Shown piece by piece: positions 18,429 through 27,190 of a stretch of 64,000 nucleotides of DNA (the first letter of the stretch is position 1; every line of letters starts with the position of its first letter). The stretch is from contig NZ_JAIVKX010000005.1 of the NCBI RefSeq assembly GCF_020524285.1, positions 175,120 through 239,119 on the forward strand, given 5' to 3'. The position numbers and the translations under genes are program-made. The notes below the pieces were generated by a model. The model was given only the letters and a program-made list of their open reading frames with translations. It searched no databases and was not told the DNA's origin. The DNA is from Alloyangia pacifica (GTDB lineage: Bacteria; Pseudomonadota; Alphaproteobacteria; Rhodobacterales; Rhodobacteraceae).

Positions 18429-19268
18429 ATGCGTCTCAGAGGAGTGCGCCGCAGCAGCAATGTCGAGGACCGCCGCCGGTCCGGGGGCCGGGTTGCCATG
18501 GGAGGCGGGCTTGGCGGGATCGCGCTGCTGCTGGTGCTTGCCATCGGCTATTTCGCCGGGGTCGACGTCACCCCGCTGCTCAACAACGGCGCGGTGCAGA
18601 CCTCGAGCGAGCCGCGCGAGCTGACGCCGCAGGAACAGCTGGCGGGCGAGTTCGCGGCGCAGGTTCTCGGCACCACCGAGGAAGTCTGGAGCCAGATCCT
18701 GCCGGAGCAGGCGGGACGCGAGTACAGGCCGCCGGTGCTGGTGCTCTTCTCCGGCCAGACCGCCTCGCCCTGCGGCGGCGCCAGCGGCGCGACGGGGCCG
18801 TTCTACTGCCCGCTTGACCAGCAGGCCTATCTCGACACCGAGTTCTTTGCCACGCTCGAGCAGCAACTCGGGGCCGAGGGTGATTTCGCCGCCGCCTACG
18901 TGATCGCCCATGAGGTGGCGCACCACGTGCAGAACCTGCTCGGGATCCTGCCGCAGGTCGAGGAGATCCGCCAACAGGCGACCGAGACGCAGGCCAATGC
19001 GCTGACCGTGCGGCTCGAGCTGCAGGCCGACTGCCTGTCGGGGGTCTGGGCGACGCATGTGGACGGCATTCTCGAGCCCGGGGATGTCGAGGAGGCGCTC
19101 AATGCCGCGCGGATGATCGGCGACGACCTTCTGCAGAAGCGCGCGGGCCGGGTGCCGCAGCCGCACACCTTCACCCACGGCACCAGCGCGCAGCGCTCGG
19201 GCTGGTTCGCGCGCGGCTACGAGGCGGGCAATATCGCGGCCTGCGACACCTTCTCGGGAGACATCTGA
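18429..19268 (+). CDS. Neutral zinc metallopeptidase, YpfJ type
   Basis: This 279-residue protein has an N-terminal basic segment, a single membrane anchor (about residues 25-43) and a catalytic domain with HEVAHH (H161, E162, H165). The typical downstream LELQADCLSGVWA supplies the third zinc ligand, and FYCPLDQQAYLD is also characteristic of this family of putative neutral zinc metallopeptidases. The anchor implies a periplasm-facing catalytic domain. AAGGA precedes the ATG by 8 bases. Its substrate is not known. The following phosphatase gene starts 4 bases after its stop and is probably cotranscribed. Confidence 0.9.
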   Translation: MRLRGVRRSSNVEDRRRSGGRVAMGGGLGGIALLLVLAIGYFAGVDVTPLLNNGAVQTSSEPRELTPQEQLAGEFAAQVLGTTEEVWSQILPEQAGREYRPPVLVLFSGQTASPCGGASGATGPFYCPLDQQAYLDTEFFATLEQQLGAEGDFAAAYVIAHEVAHHVQNLLGILPQVEEIRQQATETQANALTVRLELQADCLSGVWATHVDGILEPGDVEEALNAARMIGDDLLQKRAGRVPQPHTFTHGTSAQRSGWFARGYEAGNIAACDTFSGDI

Positions 19269-19272
19269 ACCG

Positions 19273-19782
19273 ATGATGATCCACGCGCTCTCGGTCCTCG
19301 ACGGCATCCTCGCGATCTCGCCCCTGCCGGGTGCGGGCGGGGATCTTGCCGGGGACATGGCGCATGTGACCGAATGGCGCCCGGCGATGGTGATCACTCT
19401 GGTCACCCGGGCCGAGATGGATGCGGCGGGGGCGGGACGTCTGGGCGCGCAGGTGCAGGACCACGGCTCGCGCTGGGTGCACCTGCCGATCCCCGATTTC
19501 GGCACGCCGCCCGAGGAGATGCGCCGCCACTGGCCCGAGGTCAGCGCGCAGGCCCGGCAGGCGCTGATGGGCGGCGGCCGAGTGCTGGTGCATTGCCGCG
19601 GCGGCTGCGGGCGTTCGGGCATGGTGGCGCTGCGGCTGATGATCGAGGCAGGGGAGGCGCCCGACGAGGCACTGGCCCGGCTGCGCCACGTGCGCCCCTG
19701 CGCCGTCGAGACCGAGGCGCAGATGATCTGGGCCATGCAGGCGCCGCGCAGCGCGGCGCGCTTCCTGCGGCATCTGGATTGA
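19273..19782 (+). CDS. Dual-specificity/tyrosine phosphatase-like protein
   Basis: This 169-residue cytoplasmic protein carries the cysteine phosphatase signature VHCRGGCGRSG with C108 and R114, and an upstream acid in PIPDFGTPP (D75) at the position of the general acid loop. The small size and GGGRVLVHCRGG context resemble bacterial cyclin-dependent-kinase-inhibitor-3-like phosphatases. It follows the metallopeptidase by 4 bases. The physiological substrate is unknown. Confidence 0.85.
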   Translation: MMIHALSVLDGILAISPLPGAGGDLAGDMAHVTEWRPAMVITLVTRAEMDAAGAGRLGAQVQDHGSRWVHLPIPDFGTPPEEMRRHWPEVSAQARQALMGGGRVLVHCRGGCGRSGMVALRLMIEAGEAPDEALARLRHVRPCAVETEAQMIWAMQAPRSAARFLRHLD

Positions 19783-19880
19783 CCGCGCGCTTCGCCCGAT
19801 TGCCACCCCCGCGCGGCTCAGCTAGACCGCATCGCAGAGCCAGCCTTTCGCCAGCCCCTGAGTTTTCAAGGAGATGGTGA

Positions 19881-20762
19881 ATGATCCTCGCCCGCAGACG
19901 CTTCCTGACCACGCTGACCGCCGCCGCATCCTGTGCCGCCGTTCCGGCGCTGGCGCAGAGGCAACAACGCCCCGCCACCTTTCCATTGTTCGATGCGCCG
20001 CCCGCCAGCCACGTGCTGACGCAGTTCGACGTGATGGCCGAGGGCCTGCGCTACCGGCTGTTCCTCGCGTGCCCGCGCGGCGAGGCCCCGGCAGAGGGCT
20101 GGCCGTCGCTGTGGATGCTCGACGGCAACGCCGCCTTCAGCCGCCTCGAGGCGGCGCAGCTGCACGCACATCCGGGGCTCGCGGTCGTCGGCATCGGCTA
20201 CCCGATCGAGGCGGCTTTCGACGGCGCCTCGCGCGCCCGCGACTACACGCCGGTGCCGCTGGAGGCGCCGATGCACGGCCGGGGACGGGACTGGGAGTTC
20301 GGCGGGCAGGCGGCCTTTCGCGGCCGACTGCTCGGCCCGCTGGCGCGGGCGCTGGCCGAGCGCGCGCCGCTCGACCCGGCGCGGCGCAGCCTCTGGGGGC
20401 ATTCCTATGGCGGGGTCTTCGCGCTGGCGACGCTGCTCTCGGAGCCCGCCGCCTTCCGCGCCTACATGGCGATCAGCCCGACCACCGGCTTCGGTGGCGG
20501 CAGCCTCTTCGCGATGGAAGAGACGGCACCGGTGCCAGACGAGGGGCAGGCCGAGGTGTTGATCATGCTCGGGGACAGCGAGCACCGCTCGGGGACGCCA
20601 GCGCCGCCGAACCCGCGCCCGAACCCGGAGACCTTGCGGATGGGCGCCCGGCTGGCTGGCCGCCCCGACCTGAAGCTGCAGCTCGAGGTGCTGAAAGGGC
20701 TGGGGCACGGCGCGACCTTCGCCGCCTCCTTCCCGCGCAGCTTCGCGCTGGCGGCGGACTAG
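19881..20762 (+). CDS. Exported alpha/beta-hydrolase esterase (IroE/Fes-like)
   Basis: This 293-residue protein has a twin-arginine-like leader (RRRFLTTLTAAASCAAVPALAQ) and an esterase fold with WMLDGNAAF, the nucleophile elbow GHSYGG (serine) and a late LGHG histidine. The pattern matches periplasmic enterobactin-type esterases of the IroE family. AAGGAGATGGTGA immediately precedes the ATG. It converges on eutD with 48 bases between. Its true ester substrate is unknown, as no siderophore genes are nearby. Confidence 0.8.
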   Translation: MILARRRFLTTLTAAASCAAVPALAQRQQRPATFPLFDAPPASHVLTQFDVMAEGLRYRLFLACPRGEAPAEGWPSLWMLDGNAAFSRLEAAQLHAHPGLAVVGIGYPIEAAFDGASRARDYTPVPLEAPMHGRGRDWEFGGQAAFRGRLLGPLARALAERAPLDPARRSLWGHSYGGVFALATLLSEPAAFRAYMAISPTTGFGGGSLFAMEETAPVPDEGQAEVLIMLGDSEHRSGTPAPPNPRPNPETLRMGARLAGRPDLKLQLEVLKGLGHGATFAASFPRSFALAAD

Positions 20763-20810
20763 GCAGGGAAGGCGCCGGGGCAGCCGCGGCCCCGGCCCGA
20801 TTTCGCGTCT

Positions 20811-22010
20811 TCAGGACTTGATGAGCATCTTGCGCGGGATGTCGCAGAAGACCTCGGGTGCGCCATCTTGGGTGATCGCGATGGATTCCGTGGTCTCGTA
20901 GCCCCAGTTCTCCATCCACAGGCCGGTCATGAAGTGGAAGGTCATCCCCGGCTGCAGCACGGTCTTGTCGCCGCGGCGGATCGACATGGTGCGCTCGCCC
21001 CAGTCCGGCGGGTAGCTGAGACCGATGGAATAGCCCGCGCGGTTGTCCTTCTCGATGCCGTATTTCTCGAGCGTGCCGAAGAAGGCCTTGGCGATGTCCT
21101 CGCAGAGGTTGCCCGCGCGCGCCGCCTCGAGGCCGGCGTCCATGCCCTCGAGCACCGCCTTCTCGGCGTCGAGGATCTCCTGCGGCGGGGTGCCGAGGTA
21201 GATCGTGCGCGACAGCGGCACGTGGTAGCGCTGGTAGCAGCCGGCGATCTCGAAGAAGGTGCCCTCGTCGGGCTTCATCGGCAGGTCGTCCCAGGTGAGG
21301 TGCGGCGCGGCGGCGTCCGGCCCCGAGGGCAGCAGCGGCACGATCGCCGGGTAGTCGCCGCCATGGCCGTACCATTCGTCGTAGCGCAGCCCGGCATCAT
21401 AGATCTCGGCCACAAGGTCGCACTTGCGGATGCCCACCTCGACCTTGTCGGCGATGCGGTGATGCATGCGCTCGACGATGCGCGCGGCCTGGCGCATGTA
21501 CTCGAGTTCCTTTTCGGATTTCACCGCGCGCTGCCAGTTGATGAAGCCGGTGGTGTCCTTGAACTTGGCCTCCGGCAGCCCGCTCTGCAGCCGCTCGTAG
21601 GCGCGGGCCGAGAACCAGTAGTTGTCCATCTCGACGCCGATGGTGCCCTTGTCCCAGCCGCGCTCGGCGAGTTTGGCGCAGAGGTAGTCCATCGGATGGC
21701 GCTCGGTGGACTGCACGTAGTGGTCCGGGTAGCCGATGACATAGTCGGGTTCCATCCAGACCGTGCGGTAGGCGCCGTTGGCGTCCTGGCCGCGGCCGTA
21801 CCAGACCGGCGGGCCATCGGGGCCGACGAGCACGCATTGGTGCACGTAGAAGGACCAGCCGCCGTAGCCCGCGACCCAGGCCATGTTGGACGGATCGCTG
21901 AGGATCAGCAGGTCGAGCCCCTCGCGCTCCATGCGGGCGCGGATCTTCTCGAGGCGGGCCTCGTATTCCTCGGTTGTGTAGCGCTCTGGCGTTCGTTGGA
22001 GATCGGGCAT
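20811..22010 (-). CDS. eutD: Ectoine hydrolase
   Basis: This 399-residue M24 (creatinase/aminopeptidase P fold) enzyme opens the ectoine ring to N-acetyl-diaminobutyrate. The first half is the creatinase N-terminal domain (LDLLILSDPSNMAWVAGY), the second the pita-bread domain (residues about 170-399). It abuts eutC directly and is the last gene of the enuR-uehABC-usp-eutABCD series. The sequence and this context match DoeA/EutD rather than a general Xaa-Pro peptidase. The usual partner deacetylase EutE/DoeB is not downstream. Confidence 0.93.
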   Translation of the reverse strand: MPDLQRTPERYTTEEYEARLEKIRARMEREGLDLLILSDPSNMAWVAGYGGWSFYVHQCVLVGPDGPPVWYGRGQDANGAYRTVWMEPDYVIGYPDHYVQSTERHPMDYLCAKLAERGWDKGTIGVEMDNYWFSARAYERLQSGLPEAKFKDTTGFINWQRAVKSEKELEYMRQAARIVERMHHRIADKVEVGIRKCDLVAEIYDAGLRYDEWYGHGGDYPAIVPLLPSGPDAAAPHLTWDDLPMKPDEGTFFEIAGCYQRYHVPLSRTIYLGTPPQEILDAEKAVLEGMDAGLEAARAGNLCEDIAKAFFGTLEKYGIEKDNRAGYSIGLSYPPDWGERTMSIRRGDKTVLQPGMTFHFMTGLWMENWGYETTESIAITQDGAPEVFCDIPRKMLIKS

Positions 22011-22979
22011 TCAGGCCTCTTTTGAAAATGCGGCGAGCGCATGGGTTGCAATTGCGGTGTCCTGCACACCGGTGCCGGTCAGATCGGTGATGGTGATCTG
22101 ATCGGGGTCCGTGCGGCCGAGGTGGCGGCCGAGGATGATGTCTCCCAGCTCGGGAATGCTGTCGGGGTCGGGCGCGCAACCGGCGTCGAGCGCGGCGCGC
22201 AGCTCTCCCATGAGGCGGGTCTGGCTGACCCTGTCGGCGACGTAGAGGTCGGCGCGGGCAAGGCAACGCGGCTCCAGTTCACACTTGCCGGACTGGTCGC
22301 TGCCCATGGCGGTGACGTGCTGGCCGGGATGCAGCCAGTCGGCGCGCAGGATGGGCTCGGTCGCCGGTGTGGTGGTGACGAGGACGTCGCCGAAGGCGGC
22401 GGCCTCGGCTGGGTCTGCGCTGGCGCGCACGCTCAGCTCTGCGGTGGTCAGCTCTGCTGCGAGCGCCTGCGCCTTGGCCGTATCGCGCGCCCAGATCACC
22501 GCCTCGGTGATCGGGCGCACAAGGCAGAGCGCCTGCAACTGCATCCGGGCCTGCAGACCGGCGCCAAAGATTGCCGCGCGGCTCGCATCCCCGCGCGCAA
22601 GCTGCCGCGCCGCCACGCCGCCCGCGGCGGCGGTGCGCACGTCGGTGAGATAGCCGTTGTCGAGCAGCACCGCCTGCACGCGTCCGGTTTCGGAGGAGAG
22701 CACCACCATCAGCCCCGAGGTCGACGGCAACCCCTTGGAGGGGTTGTCGAAGAACCCCGGCGAGAGCTTCACCGCAAACCCCGGCAGTCCGGGCACATAG
22801 GCGGTCTTCACGTCGAGCTCGCCGTTCACGTCCGGCATGTGCATCGACAGGATGGGGGGCATCTCGACGCCGCCCTTCGCCAAAGTGGCGAAGGCGCTTT
22901 CGACCACGTCGATCGCGGCGGGATCGAGCGCGACGCGGGCGCGCAGCTCGGCTTCGTGCAGGATGCGGATCTCGCTCAT
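22011..22979 (-). CDS. eutC: Ornithine cyclodeaminase/mu-crystallin-like protein EutC
   Basis: This 322-residue protein has an NAD-binding Rossmann core (AAIFGAGLQARMQLQAL) and the family signature KTAYVPGLPGFAVKLSPGFF near residue 58. It belongs to the ornithine cyclodeaminase/mu-crystallin family. In ectoine clusters it occurs with EutA and EutB, where the trio is proposed to handle 5-hydroxyectoine or a racemised intermediate; this role is from context, not proven here. The start overlaps the eutB stop by 4 bases. Confidence 0.92.
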   Translation of the reverse strand: MSEIRILHEAELRARVALDPAAIDVVESAFATLAKGGVEMPPILSMHMPDVNGELDVKTAYVPGLPGFAVKLSPGFFDNPSKGLPSTSGLMVVLSSETGRVQAVLLDNGYLTDVRTAAAGGVAARQLARGDASRAAIFGAGLQARMQLQALCLVRPITEAVIWARDTAKAQALAAELTTAELSVRASADPAEAAAFGDVLVTTTPATEPILRADWLHPGQHVTAMGSDQSGKCELEPRCLARADLYVADRVSQTRLMGELRAALDAGCAPDPDSIPELGDIILGRHLGRTDPDQITITDLTGTGVQDTAIATHALAAFSKEA

Positions 22980-23932
22980 GTCTCCTCCCCGAGAATGGCG
23001 GCGTGGCGTGCCGGGTCGATGTTGCCGCCCGAAAGCAGCAGAACCAAGGGGCCGCCTTCGGCGCGCAGCTTGCCCGCGAGGATCGCCCCGGCCCCCACGG
23101 CCGCCGCGCCCTCGACGGTCTCGCCGTTCTCGCGGGCGAGGTGGCGCAGCCCGGCCGCGATCTCCGCCTCGGTGAGCAGGACCAGCTCATCCATCAGCGC
23201 GCCGCACATGTCGAAGGTCAGGCGGTTGTCCAATCCGATGCCGCCGCCGAGCGAGTCCGCCAGCGTCTCCAGCTCCTCGACCTCGACCGGGCGCCCGGCG
23301 GCAAGGCTGGCGGCCATGGCGGCGCCGCGCTCCATCGAGATGCCGACGATGCGAATGTCGGGGCGCAGGGATTTCGCCGCCAGCGCCACCCCGGCCAGCA
23401 GGCCGCCGCCCGAGAGCGGGATGGCCAATGTGGCGGCGTCAGGGATCTGCGCGAGAATCTCCAGCCCCAGCGTGCCCTGTCCGGCGATCACGTCAGGATG
23501 GTCGAAAGGCGGCACGAGCACGAAGCCGTCCTCGCGTTCCAGCCGCCGCGCCTCTTCGAAGGCGTCGTCCTGGCTGGCACCGATCACCCGGGCCTCGGCG
23601 CCGAGTGCCTCTATGGCGTCGATCTTGTTCTGCGGCACCAGCCGCGAGACGCAGATCACCGCGGGCAGGCCGAGCTGCCGCGCGGCATGGGCCAGCGCGC
23701 GCCCGTGGTTGCCGGTCGAGGCGGTGGTGACCCCCGCGACCTTGCCCAGACGGGCGGCGGCATTGGAGGCGCCGCGCAGCTTGAAGGCGCCGGTCTCCTG
23801 GTGGTGCTCGCACTTCAGCCAGACCTCGCCGCCTGCCAGGACGGACAGGCTCGGCGCGGGTTTGAGCGGCGTCTGCCGGACCATGCCGCGGATGCGGCTG
23901 GCGGCCTGTTCTATATCGTCGAGCGTCACCAT
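22976..23932 (-). CDS. eutB: Threonine dehydratase-like PLP enzyme EutB
   Basis: This 318-residue fold-type II PLP enzyme contains the PLP-lysine motif TGAFKLRGASNA and the phosphate-binding glycine loop PLSGGGLLAG. It resembles threonine/serine dehydratases and serine racemases. In ectoine operons it is named EutB and is thought to act on hydroxyectoine-derived hydroxy-diaminobutyrate. It overlaps eutA by 7 bases at its start and eutC by 4 at its end, so the three are translationally coupled. Confidence 0.92.
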   Translation of the reverse strand: MVTLDDIEQAASRIRGMVRQTPLKPAPSLSVLAGGEVWLKCEHHQETGAFKLRGASNAAARLGKVAGVTTASTGNHGRALAHAARQLGLPAVICVSRLVPQNKIDAIEALGAEARVIGASQDDAFEEARRLEREDGFVLVPPFDHPDVIAGQGTLGLEILAQIPDAATLAIPLSGGGLLAGVALAAKSLRPDIRIVGISMERGAAMAASLAAGRPVEVEELETLADSLGGGIGLDNRLTFDMCGALMDELVLLTEAEIAAGLRHLARENGETVEGAAAVGAGAILAGKLRAEGGPLVLLLSGGNIDPARHAAILGEET

Positions 23933-24645
23933 CTGCGTACCTTGAACAACTTCCCCGGACCGTCGCCCGAGATTTCCGCAGTGTCCAGCATCGACCAGAA
24001 CGAAACCTGGTTGGAGCTGAGCACCGGCTTTCCGAGCATCTTTTCAAGGCGTTCGATCACCTGCACCGCAGGCAGCGCGGTGCAGGAGAGGAACAGCGCC
24101 TCGGCGCGCGGGTGGTCGGCGGCCAGCGCCGCCTCGATCACCGTCTGTGGCGTCAGCATCCCCATGTCGCGATCATCCGCATGTTCCATCGAGTGTTGCG
24201 CCACCACCTCGACGCCATGTTGGCGCAGATGCTCCGCAACGAGCGCCGTCGTTTCCGCCATATAGGGTGTCAGCAGCGACACCCGCCCGATGCGCAGCGC
24301 TTCCAGCGCGCGCGCGGCGGCGCTGAGCGGGGTGGTGACCGGGGCACGAGGGCCAACGAGCGTGACCACGCCGGCCCCGAGCACGGCGCTGGCCGAGGTG
24401 CAGCCGAAGAGAATGCCGTCAAGCGCCATGCCGGGCAGGATCAGCTCGGCGGCATCCCGCAGGCGCGGGCCGGTGCGGCGCAGGCTCTCGGGCGTGGTCG
24501 GGTTCTCGAAGGCGATGCGCGTCACATGCAGCTGCGTGCCGGGCGGCATTAGCCGCGCGGCGTCCCCCTCGATGGTTAGGTCCGTGGCCAGGGCGATCAG
24601 CCCGAAGCGCCGCAGCCCGTCGCGGCGCAGCTCTTCATGGGACAT
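23926..24645 (-). CDS. eutA: Asp/Glu racemase-family protein EutA
   Basis: This 239-residue protein of the arylmalonate decarboxylase/maleate isomerase family has the two catalytic cysteine motifs, FGCTSASAVLG (first half) and FLSCTALPAV (second half). Both cysteines are intact, as needed for two-base racemisation or isomerisation. It is the first of the eutABCD genes, 3 bases after usp. Its substrate in ectoine catabolism has not been settled. Confidence 0.9.
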   Translation of the reverse strand: MSHEELRRDGLRRFGLIALATDLTIEGDAARLMPPGTQLHVTRIAFENPTTPESLRRTGPRLRDAAELILPGMALDGILFGCTSASAVLGAGVVTLVGPRAPVTTPLSAAARALEALRIGRVSLLTPYMAETTALVAEHLRQHGVEVVAQHSMEHADDRDMGMLTPQTVIEAALAADHPRAEALFLSCTALPAVQVIERLEKMLGKPVLSSNQVSFWSMLDTAEISGDGPGKLFKVRRW

Positions 24646-24648
24646 GGC

Positions 24649-25092
24649 TCAGATCACCAGCACCGGCGTGTCGGTCAGGCTGGTCACCTTGTGGCTGACC
24701 GAGCCCAGCATGTAGCCCTCGGACGAGCCCAGCCCGCGCGAGCCGACGACGATCAGGTCGCAGCCTTTCTCGCGCGCAAAGCTGACGATGGTTCGGGCGT
24801 AGTTGCCGCCCTTGATGAAGGCCTGCACCTTGTCGGCGCCCAGTTCCCTGGCCTGCGACTTGGCTTCTTCCGCGGCCTCGCGGGCGACGGCGCGCATGGT
24901 GTCGTCGAGGCTGCCGCCCTCGCGGTCGCTGCCGCGGACCATCGACAGCGAGGCCTCGAGCATTGAGTGGTGCCGGTAGACCGTCAGCACGAGGATTTCC
25001 GCGCCAGTGATCTTCGCCAGTTCCGCGGCCTTGCCGATCGCCTCCCAGGCGCCGTTCGAGCCGTCATAGGCGACGAGTATCCGCTTGAACAT
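24649..25092 (-). CDS. usp: Universal stress protein of the ectoine TRAP operon
   Basis: This 147-residue UspA-fold protein begins MFKRILVAYDGSNGAWEA and has the ATP-binding signature G-x2-G-x9-G-S in VVGSRGLGSSEGYMLGS. Its position directly after the TRAP permease matches TeaD/Usp of ectoine transporters, where the homologue binds ATP and modulates uptake. It is cotranscribed with uehABC and eutABCD. Confidence 0.93.
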   Translation of the reverse strand: MFKRILVAYDGSNGAWEAIGKAAELAKITGAEILVLTVYRHHSMLEASLSMVRGSDREGGSLDDTMRAVAREAAEEAKSQARELGADKVQAFIKGGNYARTIVSFAREKGCDLIVVGSRGLGSSEGYMLGSVSHKVTSLTDTPVLVI

Positions 25093-25101
25093 CTCGGTCC
25101 C

Positions 25102-26388
25102 TCACTTCGCGAAGGCAAGGTCGCGCAGGAAGAGCGCGATCTGCGGGAAGAAGATCAGCAGCACCGCCACCGACAGCAGCATCAGGATGAAGGGCGGCGT
25201 GCCCTTGACCACCTCGGCGTAGGGCCGCTTGAACACCGCGATGGCGGTGAAGATGTCGCAGCCGAAGGGCGGCGTGGCGCTGCCGATGGCCACCTGCAGG
25301 GTGATGATCGTGCCCACCAGCACCGGGTCGAGCCCGACGCTCTCGACCACCGGTGCGAAGATCGGCACGAGGATCAGGATCACCACGATCGGGTCGACGA
25401 ACATGCAGCCGACGAAGAAGGCGATGGAGATGGTGAAGAGCACGCCGTATTGCCCCATCTCGTCGATGCCGATGCTGCCCAGCACCTGCTGCGGGATCTG
25501 CGCGAAGCTGATCACGTAGGAAAACGCCGCGCCCGCGCCGACGAGGATGAAGACGACGGCGGTGATCAGCCCGGTCGACTTGGCCGTGGCGTAGAGCTGC
25601 TTGACGCTCATCTCGCGGAACACGCCCATCTCGAGGATCAGCGCGTAGAGCACGCAGGCCGCCGCCGCCTCGGTGGGCGAGAACACCCCGCCGTAGATGC
25701 CGCCGACGATGATCACCGGGAAGCCGAGCGGCCAGAGCGCGCGGCGGATGGCGCGGCCGCGCTCGGACCAGCTTGTCTTGGGCTCGGTCGGCACGTTGTG
25801 ACGCACCGCGTAGAAGTAGGAATAGATCGAGAAGAGCACGAGGATCAGCAGCCCCGGCCCGATGCCGGCGATGAACAGCTCGGAGATCGAGGTGCCCGAG
25901 ACCACGCCGTAGATGATCATGCCGATGGACGGTGGGATCAGGAAGGCGATGTCCGAGGAGTTGACGATCAGCGCCAGCGCGAAGCTGTCCTTGTAGCCGG
26001 CCTTGAGCATGCGCGGGCGCAGCGGCCCGCCGACGGCGACCACCGTCGCCTGGGTCGAGCCCGAGACCGCGCCGAAGAGCGTGCAGGCCGCCGCGGTCGA
26101 GACCGCCAGCCCGCCCTTGAGGTGGCCGACGAAGGACATCACCAGGTCGATCAGCCGGTTCGCCGACTGGCCACGGGTCATGATGTCGGCGGCGAAGATA
26201 AACATCGGCACGGCGATCAGGCTCGCGGGGCGGATGCCGCCGAGGATCTGCTGCACCATCGTGTCGAGCTGGCTGAACCCGCCGAACAGCGCGACGAAGC
26301 CGATCAGCGAGCCGGCGATCAGCGGGATCATCATCGGGAAGCCGAGAAGCAGCAGCACGATCATCGTGCCAAAGATGGCAAGGGACAT
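25102..26388 (-). CDS. uehC: Ectoine TRAP transporter, large permease subunit
   Basis: This 428-residue DctM-type protein has about 12 hydrophobic spans from MSLAIFGTMIVLLLLGFPM onward, with the conserved PPSIGMIIYGVVSGTSI and ATPPFGCDIF loops of the TRAP large subunit. It forms the sodium-driven translocation pore for substrate delivered by UehA. It lies 3 bases from uehB and 9 bases from usp. Confidence 0.95.
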   Translation of the reverse strand: MSLAIFGTMIVLLLLGFPMMIPLIAGSLIGFVALFGGFSQLDTMVQQILGGIRPASLIAVPMFIFAADIMTRGQSANRLIDLVMSFVGHLKGGLAVSTAAACTLFGAVSGSTQATVVAVGGPLRPRMLKAGYKDSFALALIVNSSDIAFLIPPSIGMIIYGVVSGTSISELFIAGIGPGLLILVLFSIYSYFYAVRHNVPTEPKTSWSERGRAIRRALWPLGFPVIIVGGIYGGVFSPTEAAAACVLYALILEMGVFREMSVKQLYATAKSTGLITAVVFILVGAGAAFSYVISFAQIPQQVLGSIGIDEMGQYGVLFTISIAFFVGCMFVDPIVVILILVPIFAPVVESVGLDPVLVGTIITLQVAIGSATPPFGCDIFTAIAVFKRPYAEVVKGTPPFILMLLSVAVLLIFFPQIALFLRDLAFAK

Positions 26389-26391
26389 GTC

Positions 26392-27042
26392 TCAGACCTC
26401 CTCTTCGCCGGTGTCGTCATAGCCTTCGAGCGTGCTGGTCGAGAGCCAGATGTCCTTGTGCAGCAGGTTCTTGATGGCGGTGAGCGTGTATTGCAGCCCG
26501 GTCAGGAAGAAGCCGAGCGGCGCCCAGACGATGATCCACCAGACCGGGACCTGCAGCGCCGGCAGCAATCGCCCGCGCGACGCCTGCGCCATCACGTAGT
26601 CGAGCGCGTACCAGGCGAGCAGGAACATCGCCGCGGCGGTCACCGCCGCGATCACCACCATCAGCGCCTTGCGCAGCTTCGGCGGCGTGGCATCGAAGAA
26701 CGCCGACATGCGGATGTGCCGTCCATGGCGCGCGGCATAGGAGATGCCGGCGAAGGTGATCAGAATGATCAGCGCCTGGTTCAGCTCTTCCGAGAAGAAC
26801 AGGCTCTGCGACAGCAGGTAGCGGCCGACCACATTGGCGATGGTGTTGAGCGCCATGAGCAGCACGCCGAGCGCCAGCAGCACCGCCTCGATACGGGCGA
26901 TGGCCACGTCGATCACCCCCAGAATGCCCGGGAGCCCAGAGACATAGCCGGAATCGTCGATGTCATCGTCCACCGCCGAGGTCTGCACTTCGGCGAGGAT
27001 GTCGGGGTCGATCGCAGGCGCGCGTTCTTGGTCAGTCTTCAT
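26392..27042 (-). CDS. uehB: Ectoine TRAP transporter, small permease subunit
   Basis: This 216-residue DctQ-type protein has four membrane spans in about residues 45-185 and the conserved [15 protein letters not shown] segment before the third span. It has an acidic cytosolic N-terminal extension of about 40 residues and an acidic tail. It partners UehC. A 148-base gap with a hairpin separates it from uehA upstream. Confidence 0.93.
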   Translation of the reverse strand: MKTDQERAPAIDPDILAEVQTSAVDDDIDDSGYVSGLPGILGVIDVAIARIEAVLLALGVLLMALNTIANVVGRYLLSQSLFFSEELNQALIILITFAGISYAARHGRHIRMSAFFDATPPKLRKALMVVIAAVTAAAMFLLAWYALDYVMAQASRGRLLPALQVPVWWIIVWAPLGFFLTGLQYTLTAIKNLLHKDIWLSTSTLEGYDDTGEEEV

Positions 27043-27119
27043 GCCGCTGTCCTTGAGGCTGTCGGGGAGTCTTTCGGGGAGGCTGTCGGGGAGTCCGCCG
27101 GGTGAGATCCGGGCTCGGC

Positions 27120-27147
27120 ACCGGCCGCCCGTAGTCGGGCGGCCGGT
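27120..27147 (-). promoter_or_regulatory. mRNA hairpin between uehA and uehB
   Basis: ACCGGCCGCCCG (27120-27131) and CGGGCGGCCGGT (27136-27147) form a perfect 12-bp GC-only-type stem with a TAGT loop, and no U-tract follows on the minus strand. Such hairpins after a binding-protein gene protect the upstream mRNA and let more binding protein than permease be made. A 15-base direct repeat (GGCTGTCGGGGAGTC at 27058 and 27081) lies between it and uehB. Confidence 0.6.
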
Positions 27148-27190
27148 CCGGTTGGGTGTCGGACCTTGCCAAACGCAGGGGTGCGGGTGT

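Noticed and set aside
20811..22010. Xaa-Pro aminopeptidase as the name for the M24 protein
   Set aside because: Sequence pattern and position behind eutABC in an ectoine cluster fit ectoine hydrolase much better.
24967..27105. Plus-strand open frame of about 700 codons antisense to the TRAP genes
   Set aside because: Its translation is a low-complexity string of D, E, H, R and Q that mirrors the hydrophobic permease codons on the other strand.
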